In this document: in pieces, positions 20,859 to 31,612 of the stretch
How the letters are laid out: the number at the start of each line of letters is the position of its first letter
How positions within the stretch are numbered: position 1 is the stretch's first letter
Assembly: GCA_003194525.1 (NCBI GenBank)
Contig: NBIV01000057.1
Location: forward strand, 62,001-126,000
Source: Gracilariopsis chorda
Taxonomy: Eukaryota; Rhodophyta; Florideophyceae; Gracilariales; Gracilariaceae
Direction of reading: 5' to 3'
Length of the DNA: 64,000 nucleotides
Program-made: the position numbers and the translations under genes
Notes under the pieces: generated by a model
Told to the model about the DNA's origin: nothing
Databases searched by the model: none
Seen by the model: only the letters and a program-made list of their open reading frames with translations

Positions 20859-21290
20859 GTTTCAGATTCTGTGTGTGGGCGGGACCCTTCACTTCTCAAT
20901 TGGGAGATTCATAGACATATACACAGATACATACGCGTGCATATTGACAGTAGCAACAAGTCTCTCTCCGACTACTTGAATTTCGAGTCGTCCTATGCGC
21001 ATTTCCATCCTGACCTCCCACAAGAACAATCTCTTTCATCTGCGTATTCGCTGTCCCATGTCCCTAGCAAGTTGCTGAAGCAACAGCTCTGCAGAGGTTG
21101 CATGTTTTGTCCAGATTTTCTGGCTGATCGCAGCAATGCTGCAGTGTAAGCGAGAGAAGCTACCTTCGGTAGGTGGATATGATTTGAATCGAAGATGTAG
21201 GTGGCACCAGCCATTGGCGCTCGGGGATTGCACCTCGCCTCTATATCTATCTGTCTACCCCAGATCCACTCTCATGCTGGCTTCATCACG

Positions 21291-21425
21291 GTGAGCGCGT
21301 TTGACTTTCTGCATCCTCGCACTGTATCAATGGTATCCAAAGTTCCTGCGTTACCTGGCGACCGGTATGAAATCTGGAACGTGTATCCAGAAGGCAGTAT
21401 GGAGACAATTTACATGCTTGGTTAA
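21291..21425 (+). other. Coding-like segment kept in both units
   Basis: A frame ending in TAA reads FDFLHPRTVSMVSKVPALPG, then RYEIWNVYPEGSMETIYMLG. Unit B repeats it (52107-52241) with one difference. A GTGAGC donor-like site lies at its left end. It may be a remnant exon or a chance frame in conserved upstream DNA; no family was recognised. Confidence 0.25.
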
Positions 21426-21723
21426 GATTTGACCTCAGGATAGCGTGCTATGCGAGATAGATAATGGTAGGCAGTAGGCCACCAAGGTTCAGTAATCGTA
21501 ATCAAGGGTTCCCTCTTCATGCAACTAGTATTGTTTGAATTCTTGCATGACACTCTCCGAATCTCCGTTGCGGTGAACAACCAGACAGCCCTCCAGCTGG
21601 AAGACATGAATCCACCTCACCAGGCTGGCTACTACCCTCCCTGCTTGAATGGAGGCACGTGAGAGAGGGAGCATGCACAGCTTTTGTGGGTTTGGGGACC
21701 GGACGGGGGCGAGTCCGAAACCG

Positions 21724-21730
21724 TATAAAT
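21724..21730 (+). promoter_or_regulatory. TATA box of cysteine-rich gene, copy A
   Basis: TATAAAT lies 97 bp before the ATG and is kept in copy B at 52540-52546, where the base just upstream differs. The spacing suits a leader of about 65 nt. Confidence 0.6.
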
Positions 21731-21826
21731 GCTGGTGAACAGCAGAAACGTACTATCTCTTCCATCGACCCTCAGAATTCATCCGCAACTATCCAAACAA
21801 CACATCTTTCAATAGCTGCATTCACC

Positions 21827-24151
21827 ATGTCAGGACTCCGACACTATCATCCTATTTTCGCTTTGCTTGTCGTGGCGATCATCGCAGCAACCGCCGCTGC
21901 AACGGATTCTATCGACGCAGCAGAACGCACGTATTACTACCGCAGATACTATAGTCGCCCTGAATGTTCCAAATGCCGCTCTTCGTATCAGTGTGTGACC
22001 CGCAAGTGCTGGGGAAACCGATGTGTGTACAAGACTACAGAGTCGATGGCGAAATGTTTCCTTCCGGAATGCGCTACCTGCAGCAGTTCTTCTGACTGTA
22101 TCACTCGCAAATGCTGGGGAGGAAAGTGCGTATTCGACACAAGAGCATCGAGGAAGAAGTGTTTCTTGAAGCCGGAGTGTGCCTCATGCGAACGCAGCTC
22201 TCAATGCGCGCAAGGAAAATGCTGGGGACGAAAGTGCACTGACGGGTCTATCGAATCTCTGAAGAAGTGTTTCGCACCAGAATGCGCAACTTGCACTTCT
22301 GACTTTGACTGCAGTACTAAGCTTTGCAAATCAGGCAAATGCATCTTCGACACGACCGAATCCAAGTTGAAGTGTGGTTTGCTGAAAGCAGAATGTGCAT
22401 CGTGTACCTCTGGAAAGCAGTGCACCCAGGGCAAGTGCTGGGGAGGAAAGTGCACCGACGGAACTGATGCGTCGTTGGCGAAGTGCTTCGAACCCGAATG
22501 TGGCAAGTGCAAGTCGGAATTCGATTGCAGCACGAAGATCTGCAAGTCTGGAGTGTGTGTTTTCGATACTACTGAATCCTTGATCAAGTGTGGACTTGTC
22601 AAAGCGGAATGTGCTGCATGCAAATCCGGAAAAGAGTGTGCCCAGGGCAAATGCTGGGGAGGAAAGTGTACTGACGGTACCTTTGAGTCTTTGGCGAAGT
22701 GTTTCGAACCGGAATGTGGTATATGCAAATCCGACTTTGACTGCAGCACCAAGCTTTGCAAGTCTGGGAAGTGCATTTTCGATACTACTGAATCCAAGAT
22801 CAAGTGCGGGCTTCTCAAGGCCGAATGCGCCGCCTGCAAATCTGGAACGGAATGCGCGCAGGGCAAATGTTGGGGCGGAAAGTGCACCGACGGAACTGAT
22901 GCGTCTTTGGCAAAGTGCTTCGAACCCGAGTGTGGCAATTGCAAATCTGAGTTTGATTGCAGCACGAAGTTCTGCAAGTCTGGCAAATGCGTCTTCAAGA
23001 CTAATGAGTCCGAGATTAAGTGTGGGCTGGTGAAGGCCGAATGCGCTGCTTGCAAATCCGGAAAGGAGTGTGCCCAAGGCAAATGCTGGGGAGGAAAGTG
23101 CACCGATGGCAGCGATGCTTCCTTGAAGAGATGCTTCGAACCGGAGTGCGGATCATGCAAGTCGGGATTCGACTGCAGCACGAAGTTTTGCAAGTCGGGC
23201 AAGTGCGTTTTCAAAACCACTGAATCTGAGATAAAATGTGGACTTGTCAAGGGCGAGTGTGCTGCATGCAAATCTGGCAAGGAGTGTGCTCAAGGCAAGT
23301 GCTGGGGAGGAAAGTGTACTGACGGTACCTTTGAGTCTTTGGCGAAGTGTTTCGAACCGGAATGTGGTATGTGCAAATCCGACTTTGACTGCAGCACCAA
23401 GCTTTGCAAGTCTGGGAAGTGCATTTTCGATACTACTGAATCCAAGATCAAGTGCGGGCTTCTCAAGGCCGAATGCGCCGCCTGCAAATCTGGAACGGAA
23501 TGCGCGCAGGGCAAATGCTGGGGCGGAAAGTGCACCGACGGAACTGATGCGTCTTTGGCAAAGTGCTTCGAACCCGAGTGTGGCAAGTGCAAGTCGGGAT
23601 TCGATTGCAGCACGAAGATTTGCAAGTCTGGGGTGTGCGTTTTCGATACTACTGAATCCTTGATCAAGTGTGGACTTGTCAAAGCGGAGTGTGCTGCTTG
23701 CAAATCCGGAAAGGAATGCGCCCAGGGCAAATGCTGGGGAGGAAAGTGCACGGACGGCAGTGACGCATCCTTGAGGAAATGCTTTACACCTGAATGCGGA
23801 AAATGCAAGTCGGAGTTCGAATGCAGCACAAAGAGATGCGAGTCCGGCAAGTGTGTCTACGATACTTCGGAGTCGAGGGCAAAGTGCTTCAAGAAGAAGG
23901 AGTGTGATTCTTGCAAGAAGAACGAGGAATGCGCTCAAGGCAAGTGCTGGGGTGGGAAATGCACCGATGGATCCGACGCCTCGCTGAAGAGATGCTTTGC
24001 TCCGGAATGCGCATCCTGCAAGACCGGATTTGAATGCAGCACTAAAGTGTGCTGGGAAGGAAAGTGCGTTTATAAGACCAGTGCATCGATGGCCAAGTGC
24101 TTCTCGGGAGCCTCCAGGGGGTCGCGAGGTGAGGAAGAAGATGATGATTGA
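21827..24151 (+). CDS. Secreted cysteine-rich modular repeat protein, copy A (20 modules)
   Basis: The gene encodes 774 residues, single exon. I chose the ATG at 21827 because it begins a signal peptide (IFALLVVAIIAATAAA) and sits behind a TATA box; the longer open frame upstream is leader. After a short Tyr/Arg-rich linker come 20 modules of about 36 residues. Each has six Cys in the pattern C-x2-C-x5-C-x4-C-x4-C-x10-11-C, for example PECGKC...DCSTKIC...C. From module 3 onward, CSTK and CAQGKCWGGKCTDG types alternate, so the higher unit is 72 residues (216 bp). The tail is Gly/Arg then acidic (EEEDDD). Lys is abundant. The pattern recalls disulfide-rich extracellular modules such as EB or Dickkopf-type, but I can name no family. 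It is likely extracellular or wall-associated. Copy B is nearly identical but lacks six modules. Confidence 0.8.
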   Translation: MSGLRHYHPIFALLVVAIIAATAAATDSIDAAERTYYYRRYYSRPECSKCRSSYQCVTRKCWGNRCVYKTTESMAKCFLPECATCSSSSDCITRKCWGGKCVFDTRASRKKCFLKPECASCERSSQCAQGKCWGRKCTDGSIESLKKCFAPECATCTSDFDCSTKLCKSGKCIFDTTESKLKCGLLKAECASCTSGKQCTQGKCWGGKCTDGTDASLAKCFEPECGKCKSEFDCSTKICKSGVCVFDTTESLIKCGLVKAECAACKSGKECAQGKCWGGKCTDGTFESLAKCFEPECGICKSDFDCSTKLCKSGKCIFDTTESKIKCGLLKAECAACKSGTECAQGKCWGGKCTDGTDASLAKCFEPECGNCKSEFDCSTKFCKSGKCVFKTNESEIKCGLVKAECAACKSGKECAQGKCWGGKCTDGSDASLKRCFEPECGSCKSGFDCSTKFCKSGKCVFKTTESEIKCGLVKGECAACKSGKECAQGKCWGGKCTDGTFESLAKCFEPECGMCKSDFDCSTKLCKSGKCIFDTTESKIKCGLLKAECAACKSGTECAQGKCWGGKCTDGTDASLAKCFEPECGKCKSGFDCSTKICKSGVCVFDTTESLIKCGLVKAECAACKSGKECAQGKCWGGKCTDGSDASLRKCFTPECGKCKSEFECSTKRCESGKCVYDTSESRAKCFKKKECDSCKKNEECAQGKCWGGKCTDGSDASLKRCFAPECASCKTGFECSTKVCWEGKCVYKTSASMAKCFSGASRGSRGEEEDDD
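22086..24040 (+). repeat. 216-bp tandem repeats (two-module units) inside the gene
   Basis: The modules form a DNA array with a 216-bp period. A 648-bp higher-order block (three double modules) is duplicated within copy A: modules 7-9 are almost the same as 13-15. Exactly 648 bp are missing from copy B. Ends are approximate. Confidence 0.75.
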
Positions 24152-24694
24152 AGGTCGGTTTGGACGAGCACTTTGATGGATCTGTAGACAGTGCTCTGTA
24201 GACGACAATATGTCTCACTGATATTCAGCAGGCTATATGCCGCTCTGCGCTGAGTAAACAAAACATGATGTTCATCACGGATAATTGCCGTGTCAAATTA
24301 TCAAGTCTTTTCGACTAGGGCTGCATCGAAAGTTCAAAACGATATTACATTCGTGTGAGGTAGGTCAAGATTCTGTACTTGTGAACGCGTTCACGATACA
24401 AATTTCTATTCTTGTGAAGCTAAAGCGCATTCAAACTGAATTTGGTCATGTATTTATCAGAAGATTTCTCGAATATCACATCAGAACACCTCTTATCTTT
24501 TCCATCGACATTCTCCCATTAAGATTCCTCTGTTCTTGTTCCCATCCTGCCAATAGTGGTAGTACCATATGGTGTTCACTGTGCACAATGTTTTTCGTGC
24601 AATTCGGTGATGCCTGGTGGGAGAACGGGTCTGACAATCTCAGGACATTTCCCTTCACAGTCTACCGGAACGAACGAAGCCCAACCGATTCACG

Positions 24695-26316
24695 ATGAAC
24701 TTCCAATGCTTTGCTGCGGTGCACAAGCAACTACAGATCTTGTCGAGGGATAAGAACGCCGAGAAATACACCAAGTGAATCGACTTTATATTGGAGAGGA
24801 GAACGCCGTTCAAGGTGTAGTAACTGCACCTCAGGCTACTACTCAGCAGTCGAAGAGACGCTCAGTAGAGAGCACCGGTAAACACAATCTGGTCGCCTAT
24901 TCAATCAATAAAGCGAGTGATGAGGCGAGTAGGAACGCAAAGGAGGTCATTAGAGGAATACATAGAATTTTGGCAGCTATTGGGGAGCTTCGAGGTGAGG
25001 TATGCGATCAAATAAAAGCGGCAAGATAAAGAGCAAGAAAAGACAGGAAAGAAGTGATGAAGGAAATTAGGGCGGCAGAGAATGAAATCATAGCAGCTAA
25101 TGGATGTCTGGAGGGCTCGAATCTTTCGGATTCTGCTTTGCAAACCGAGGCAGATATTCTGAGAAAGGTACGCCCAACCAAAATGCTATTTCTCTCACAC
25201 CCTTTCTGACATTTTCCGTCATTGTGTGGTGATTTAACAGAACGCTGAACTACTCCATGTAAGTAATATCCGTTCTATTTACTGCTCTTTGCGTCCATTC
25301 TAACATCTTTCAAAGGAGTATATACGATATATGTGTTGCTTAGAATTTATCGATTGGAAGCATGGAGAGAGGCTTTCTAGCATCTCTAGTGAGACAGGAG
25401 ACAATGTTACTAATATCATTCGAACTATCTGGATTTGGGATGGAGCAAAGCTAATTGTTGGCGAACAAGACGCCAAAAAGTTCTTACCTTCAAACATCTC
25501 TGTCATCAGGAGGAAGGAAGAAGTGCAAATGAACGTACAGTCATATGCATCTAGAGCTCAGAGTAGAGCTCATGAAAGCATTCGCAAACTCATGGTAAGT
25601 TTTGCCTTTTAACTGAGTGACAAAGTATCTATCTGACAATTGACATTTTCATTTATGATACTCTACCACATTCTGCGGAGCCACGTTGGGGAACTGCTCT
25701 CTGAATAGAAGGTCTACAGTGAACCCAGATCTGAAGCGTGATGATGCTGTTAAGCTTGTACGTACAAATGAGCACAATATCAAAGAGGATCCCCGCGATG
25801 CTTGGATTGCAACAGCACATGCCGCTCTACCGGAAGCGGTCTCCACAGCAAAGTCGGCGTCAAATAACATTAGTGGTTCTTCATTATATAGCCTACTTCC
25901 CGAGATTTTGACGCATGTTTTGCAAACAAAGCCGTTGCAAATGAGCTTGTTCAGTTTGGCATTCGTATCTGTTAAGGTATAAACCATCAATTAATCACAC
26001 CTTTGATAGCGTTCTGTTTCGAACGCGATGACTAACTGTGATAACTTCGCAGATTAGCAAATCTCTTCATAGCTTGGGTAAAGTACGAGGACGTGAGATG
26101 AACAAATCGCACGCTTCGATGTGAGCTAAAGAAGTTGTTAAGATTAATGAGTTTTTGATGCAAGGTGGTAGTAAAAGCGGTAACGTCAATTCAGAATCTG
26201 GTCTTGTTTGGAATAGCATTTTTGATGCTGTCAACGTGGTCAGTGCTCTTAGTGATGAGCGGTTGGAAGAATTGTTGAAAGGATTTAGTACTTGTAGTCA
26301 ACAACGAAAAATGTAG
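24695..26316 (+). pseudogene. Five-exon gene of unknown family with in-frame stops, copy A
   Basis: Coding-like sequence starts at ATG 24695 (MNFQCFAAVHKQLQ), meets a TGA at 24776 and continues one frame over (RLYIGEENAVQG...) to 25167, through TAA 25027. Introns with clean GT-AG ends are 25168-25240, 25259-25315, about 25595-25690 and 25977-26052. Between the first two lies an 18-nt microexon (25241-25258, NAELLH). The join gives ADILRK-NAELLH-EYIRYM in frame. The last exon ends at TAG 26316 and contains TGA near 26122. The junction at intron 3 does not keep frame with the best acceptor. The protein is helical, with coiled-coil-like stretches (KDRKEVMKEIRAAENEII), and I recognise no family. 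Copy B has the same stops. A pseudogene is the simplest reading; undetected splicing around the stops is the alternative. Confidence 0.65.
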
Positions 26317-26370
26317 ATACGCCACAGAATTGTGAGAACGATATTAAAGTGCATTACAACTTTATGCTAC

Positions 26371-26568
26371 TGTAATAGAATCATTGTAGTACGAACTTTC
26401 ACATTGCATTTATTCGAATGGTCGTGAATGTTTGAATTCAGATTCAAACATTCAAGAACGGACGTCTACTGTGGTATAAGAGGCGAACGTTTAGATCGTT
26501 CGAAGTACTAGGAGGGTTAGCCTCCAGTTGTAAAGTCAGTTTTGTTTTGGTAAGAGCCTACTCTTACA
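26371..26568 (+). repeat. G1 5' LTR
   Basis: TGTAA...TTACA, 198 bp. It contains a perfect 12-bp stem (GAATGTTTGAAT 26426-26437, ATTCAAACATTC 26442-26453) with a 4-nt loop. Copy B's LTR differs by about one base. Confidence 0.9.
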
Positions 26569-26619
26569 TTTGGTAGCATCTAAGGTACGTTCACAGGAAC
26601 AAAAAGCGCTTGAAGAATC

Positions 26620-27364
26620 ATGGTTCGTACAAGCCGTAGCCAAAGTGTACCGCAAGAAGAAGAGAGTGTGAATGAGGCATAACACCTACAGCAGCTCAGC
26701 GAAGAGCTTCAAGCGTTGAAGCAATTGTTGCAGACTCAAAGCTCAACGATTGAGACTTTGAAGTCGCAATTGCAGCAGAACAATCAGAGGAACGCTTCTG
26801 ATTCATCCAGTGGATCGCTCAAAGCTCCTCCAGTGCAGACATTTTCGGGAAAGGCGTCTGACAGGACGACGGAAAAAGTGACTAGTTTCTTTTACTCTAT
26901 TAGGAAGTATGGAAAATTATTCAATTACTCAGAGAACAAGATGCTGGACCTTGCCGAATGCCATTTTCAAGATAGAGCGGCGTTGTGGATGCTGCTTCTA
27001 GAAAAAGAAGCTCGAAAACATCCAGTCTGGATGAGCTCGAGAGAGCCATGATCGAGGAATTTGTTCCTGCGAATGAGATGGCCACTGCACGAGTGAAGCT
27101 TATGGAGTTTCGTTTGAAGGAGAATGGGTCTATATATGAGCATATTGCACGATTTGAAGATCTCATAACGTTGTGTGGCACAAAGAGCAATGAAGCATAT
27201 ATCTATTTCTTCAATAGTCTTCCGAAGACGTACAAGGATAAACTTACAGAGAAGTTTTCGACGTCTGAACCGATCGATCGAACTGGAAGTGTTTCCATAC
27301 AGCCAGCATATGACTATGCTAGAACTCTCGAACTGTCATTTAAGCTTGCAGGCGAGTCACGGAG
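26620..27364 (+). pseudogene. G1 gag, N-terminal part
   Basis: ATG at 26620 (MVRTSRSQSVPQ) is followed by TAA at 26680 in the same frame. The capsid-type region then continues (SEELQALKQLLQ, FSGKASDRTTEKVTSFFYSI). A frameshift near 27018 moves the reading to SSLDELERAMIEEFVPANE. The frame is cut at 27364 by the G2 insertion and resumes after 35547. The frameshift is shared by copy B, so it predates the duplication. Confidence 0.8.
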
Positions 27365-27912
27365 TGTCGTACAACCAACGGGTCTGACAGCAACTGTGCT
27401 AGGGAGCTCTGGTGAGCTCAACCTGTAAGTTGAAAGAATAAAAATAAGAAACAGTAGAGAAATAGAGCACCTGAATACCAAGTGGTACAGTAGGTGTGAT
27501 ACTTAGCCGGGACCGTGTTGGTAACGACGCGCAACGGCAGTAACAGACATACCAAACCTGACTAGTTGGTAGTTCTCGACCTGAAAGGCAAGAGTTTATC
27601 CAGATGGTGCTTAGTTTACAATGCCTTGAAGGTGCGGACCTCGGCAGCGCCTAAGTGTAGCTGCGAGGTCAACACGACATATGCTACGTGTACGACTTAC
27701 CGTCTGGTACACCACTACCTGTACAGGTGCACCACGTGCGTCTCTAAATATCTATCTAGTTATACAAATTATATAGGTAGTTCTAAAAATTAGTAGAATA
27801 GATACAAAATTATCAACACCCACTTCGTCAGTCTGAAGGCCAACAGGGCCAGTCCAATACCACTTTGGTGCATTCCGACTCCTAACCAGAACGTAGCGTT
27901 CATTGTACGACA
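27365..27912 (-). repeat. G2 LTR (3' LTR in element orientation), copy A
   Basis: 548 bp with the same length and inverted ends as the partner at 35000-35547. Confidence 0.9.
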
Positions 27913-29206
27913 AACCCCCTTCCTACCTTGAGCCACGACCCCGTGGATGCTAAGTTGCTCCTCGAAGGGCTGTCCAGCGCCAGTGCTCACCATTTGGTCT
28001 ACCACCTTTGGCGCGGAAGGGCACTCGCCTGTGAGGCCCCTATGTGGCCACCGCGACCAGTCAAGACGAAGCGCGCATGGGTGAGTTTGGTTTGCTCCCG
28101 TCGGACTTCCGTCGGACTTTGTTGCAAACCACCTCTTAGCCCATTCCAGTTAGCGAACCTTTTGGTCAGCAGTTTGAACACCCGGATTGGTCCCTTTACC
28201 CTATACAATTACACCGCCTACCGGACAGGGCTCCGACTCCAGTGGTTCTCGTGGTGATGGCCCAGCGGGTAATTCGGGGCGTGGCCGGGCTGGCGCGCCG
28301 CCCTAGCCGCCCGTCAACTACCGCTCGTGAACCTGCCGGCGGCCCGAATGTAGCTCCCATGATGGACGACTATCCTTAACCAGTCGGTCGATAGACTATC
28401 TTAGTCTGCCCTGTAGTGGTCAATAAACCGTCCTGTTCCTGCATAACCATCTCTTCGCTTTCTTGTTCCTAGCCAACATGGTCTGAGCTCATGGAGCATC
28501 TTACTGCGCAGGGAGTGGCCTTTTCGAACCATTAGGTCGGGTGCGCAGGCGCCGTCCAGCAATGGTACTAGGCGGTCACGCATACTCCCTGCGGCCGTAT
28601 GCGCGCGCGCGACGAGCCAGACCTCAGAGGTTACTTGCAAGGCGAATCAAAATATTTGCACCGGAAATTACCCCTCCAAATGGTATCAAAAACTTCGATT
28701 CACCATTTGGTCTGTATCTCCGAAACCAGGCGGTTTCAGAGGCTGGGAATGCGCGATCTGCGCGCGCGGCAGTCTCAAAAACTTAGATTTTATTTAAGCG
28801 TGCCACCACGCCACCGCTACACACAATAGTGTATACCGAATCGTTTACCGACCACGTCGCCTTGCGCTGCCAGCGGCATTCCCTCTCAAGGTAATTCTCC
28901 AAAATTTCCGAATTGAACCACTTTGGTGACATGCGCGCGCTGCGTGCAGCGTGGCACGGCGCGTGTGTGGCGCGAGCGACGCGCATGTACGGCGCGCTCG
29001 TGGCGCGTGCCTTGCGCGTTCACCGTAGCGGATAGATGCCTCGGCGACAAGCCGAATGGCGCCTCATCTCTCTCCATGTTGGTGTGTTGACTTCGTACCG
29101 TTAGAATCCAGTTACCAGTGGGTTGGTAGTTAGTAACAATTCTGTACAATGGGGGAGGCCATGTCCTCCCCCTTCCTTGAACTGATATACCACGTGGTCT
29201 CGATCG
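27913..29206 (-). other. G2 3' untranslated internal region, copy A
   Basis: Nearly 1.3 kb lie between the pol stop and the LTR. There is no assignable frame. A strongly CpG-rich block (about 28930-29030) is made of repeated GCGCG and TGGCGCG words. The region is kept in copy B (58078-59362) with a few indels. Confidence 0.6.
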
Positions 29207-31612
29207 TTACCCTTCGGATGGGATGGGTTCCTCGCGCTTCCGCCAGTACCTAATGGCAAAGTTGCGTGGGATGGCCGACGGTGGTTCAAGAGAGTCACCG
29301 TCTGGCCCCCATCCATACCACCGGATGCGGTACTTCAGACCTTCAGAAGTGTATTCATGACCCACGATGGCTTCCACAGGATATTCCTTCGATGTTTGCG
29401 CATTTAACAGTTGGTCCGACGCGTCGGTAGCGTCAACCCTATGGGTACCATCGACTCCACCTTGATGGCCTCTGGGTTCCTCCGCAGGAGGGACATAGCC
29501 CGGGTCGCTACCAGCTTGGTCTTCATCAACCTCCAGAGGTACTTCACCACCATTTGGTACGACGCGAAGCTTAATTGCTCGCGGATCCCGCGCGCGTTGT
29601 CCCACCTCTATACGATGTTGAACTGTCTCAGGTGCAACCGATACGCGGTAGATGGACACCGTATTGTGCAGACCATCTTGGAGGATTGTTACTGTTTGGT
29701 TTGTAGACTTCAAAACCTTATAGGGACCAGTAGATTTTGGCAGCAACTTAGAGTTTACCTCGCGGTCAATCTCTTCGTCGTCAGCCTCATCACCAGGTTG
29801 GGGTCTCGAGCCTTTTGGTGGCACGTCCAAATAGATGTACTGACCAGGTTCCACAGATACCACGCGGTTCACCTTTTGGTCGTATTCGGCTTTGTAGCGT
29901 TGTTGGTTGGCGGTAAGTTTGCTCTCCGCGTACTTCAGAGCCTTCTTCAACCTCAATAAGGTATTCCTCTTGACCTGTGCGGGAGTTAAAGAACCAGCTG
30001 GTGCTTCGCCTGCGGGCTCACCTTGAAGGACTATACCAGGAGGGTGTCGTGATAGTACCAAATCGAATGGTGTCGTCTGCGTCGAGCGGTGTACCTGAAG
30101 GTTGTAGGCGTAGGTCAACGGCTGAACCAGCTCATCCCAACCAGTTTGGTGTTCCTCGGTATAATGACGCAACCTCGCGACCAATGTTTGGTTAAACCTC
30201 TCCACCTGACCATTGGTTTGCGGATGGTAGGCGGTAGTGAAGTAGTGTTTTATACCAAGTAGGTTACAAACTGCCTCGAAAAACTTCGATGCGAGGTCAG
30301 AACCGTTATCGGTCAGCAAGTAAAGCGGTGCACCATACGGGTAGATCCAGTTGTTCAGAAACGCGACCGCCAGGGTGGTACTCTTCGTATCCTTCAGAGG
30401 TATAGCTCGAGTGAGCTTCGAGAACCGATCGGTGATTACCATGACGTATTGGTACCCCCTTGAGGTTCTTGGTAGTGGACCTAGGAGGTCAATAGCTACA
30501 AACTCCATAGGAGCCGCAGCTGGAAACAACTTGAGGTACTTCCTATGTTTTCGTACACCACCTCTGGTTCTCAGGCAGGACTTGCACTGCGCCACGAAGG
30601 AGTACACATCGTGTGCCATATGTGGCCAGTAGAACTGCCTCCTGAGGGTATAGTAAGTCCTCGTACCACCTGGATGACCAGCCAATCTTGGGAAATGAGC
30701 AAGATACAGTACTCGCGGCCTTAAGGTCTTCGGCACCACCTTTTGGAGTAGCCCATCGAGGTCTGATTTCCGTACCAGATAACCATTAAGGTCGATGTCG
30801 AACTGTGATCCCTTCTTACCAATTTGGTCCGCAAGCGATTTGCAATATGCATCGCTTGCTGGCTCCCGAAGAAACTCCTCCCGAGAGATGGGCGTCACGT
30901 CCATCTCCTCAAGAGCCATGACCTGTTGGTAAAGATTCTCATTCCAAAGCTCACCTTCTCCATGTAATTCCCAAACTCCTTTTAAGGTTTCTCCCGGTTT
31001 ACCACTTGGGTCCGACGATATTATGAAGCAGGGAATATCGTCTTCCACCTGTCCGGTTTCAAGCCCCTTGGTACTAGGCCGTGACAGTGAGTCAGCCACC
31101 TTGTGTTTGATACCAGGACGGTACTCTACGTCGTACTCAAACTCTGAGAGACGTAACCTCCAACGGGCTAACCTAACAGAGGGGTCGGAAAGTCCGAGTA
31201 TCCACCGTAAGGAGTCATGATCCGTCCTTAAGGTAAACCGTTCACCATATAGGTAAGGTCGAAGCATCAACATGCTCCACACAACTGCTCGGCATTCCTT
31301 CTCCGTAGTAGTATAGTTCTTCTCCGCATCGGTAAGCGCTCGAATCCAATAACCAAGTGGTAACTTGTCGCCGTTCTCTTGCTCCTGCATGAGGCAGCAA
31401 CCAACTTGAGCATCTGACGCGTCCGTATCAAGGGTATACCTGTAACCAGCTTTGGGTAGGGCCAATATTGGTGGGTTGAGGGGTGCTTTCTTGAGCGTTT
31501 CGAAAGCATCCATCTCCTCATCCAAAAGGGTTTCGAACCTCCTAGGTTGACGCTTTAGGAGCTTTTTGTTCAGAGGGGCAGCTATTGTCACGAACCCCTT
31601 CACAAACCTTCG
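29207..31612 (-). CDS. G2 RNase H, integrase and chromodomain frame, copy A
   Basis: One open frame of about 800 residues continues the pol reading after the TAA. RNase H has YTLDTDASDAQVGCCL and TLRTDHDSLRWI. Integrase has the HHCC zinc region (HFPRLAGHPGG, CKSCLRTRG) and the triad FVAIDLLGPL, LLTDNGSDLA, GQVERFNQTL. The C-terminal chromodomain reads YPVEAIVGHEYTSEGLKYRI with RWYGWGPDGDSLEP. All catalytic residues are present. Without readthrough it would lack RT. Confidence 0.88.
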   Translation of the reverse strand, partial: RRFVKGFVTIAAPLNKKLLKRQPRRFETLLDEEMDAFETLKKAPLNPPILALPKAGYRYTLDTDASDAQVGCCLMQEQENGDKLPLGYWIRALTDAEKNYTTTEKECRAVVWSMLMLRPYLYGERFTLRTDHDSLRWILGLSDPSVRLARWRLRLSEFEYDVEYRPGIKHKVADSLSRPSTKGLETGQVEDDIPCFIISSDPSGKPGETLKGVWELHGEGELWNENLYQQVMALEEMDVTPISREEFLREPASDAYCKSLADQIGKKGSQFDIDLNGYLVRKSDLDGLLQKVVPKTLRPRVLYLAHFPRLAGHPGGTRTYYTLRRQFYWPHMAHDVYSFVAQCKSCLRTRGGVRKHRKYLKLFPAAAPMEFVAIDLLGPLPRTSRGYQYVMVITDRFSKLTRAIPLKDTKSTTLAVAFLNNWIYPYGAPLYLLTDNGSDLASKFFEAVCNLLGIKHYFTTAYHPQTNGQVERFNQTLVARLRHYTEEHQTGWDELVQPLTYAYNLQVHRSTQTTPFDLVLSRHPPGIVLQGEPAGEAPAGSLTPAQVKRNTLLRLKKALKYAESKLTANQQRYKAEYDQKVNRVVSVEPGQYIYLDVPPKGSRPQPGDEADDEEIDREVNSKLLPKSTGPYKVLKSTNQTVTILQDGLHNTVSIYRVSVAPETVQHRIEVGQRARDPRAIKLRVVPNGGEVPLEVDEDQAGSDPGYVPPAEEPRGHQGGVDGTHRVDATDASDQLLNAQTSKEYPVEAIVGHEYTSEGLKYRIRWYGWGPDGDSLEPPSAIPRNFAIRYWRKREEPIPSEG

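Noticed and set aside
22201-23280. Long antisense frames in the cysteine-rich genes (both copies)
   Set aside because: They mirror the 216-bp repeat; no signal peptide, start context or domain supports them.
24695-26316. A reassigned genetic code explaining the in-frame TGA and TAA
   Set aside because: The formin and JmjC genes end in TGA and the DM9 and Sel1 genes end in TAG, so standard stops are used here.
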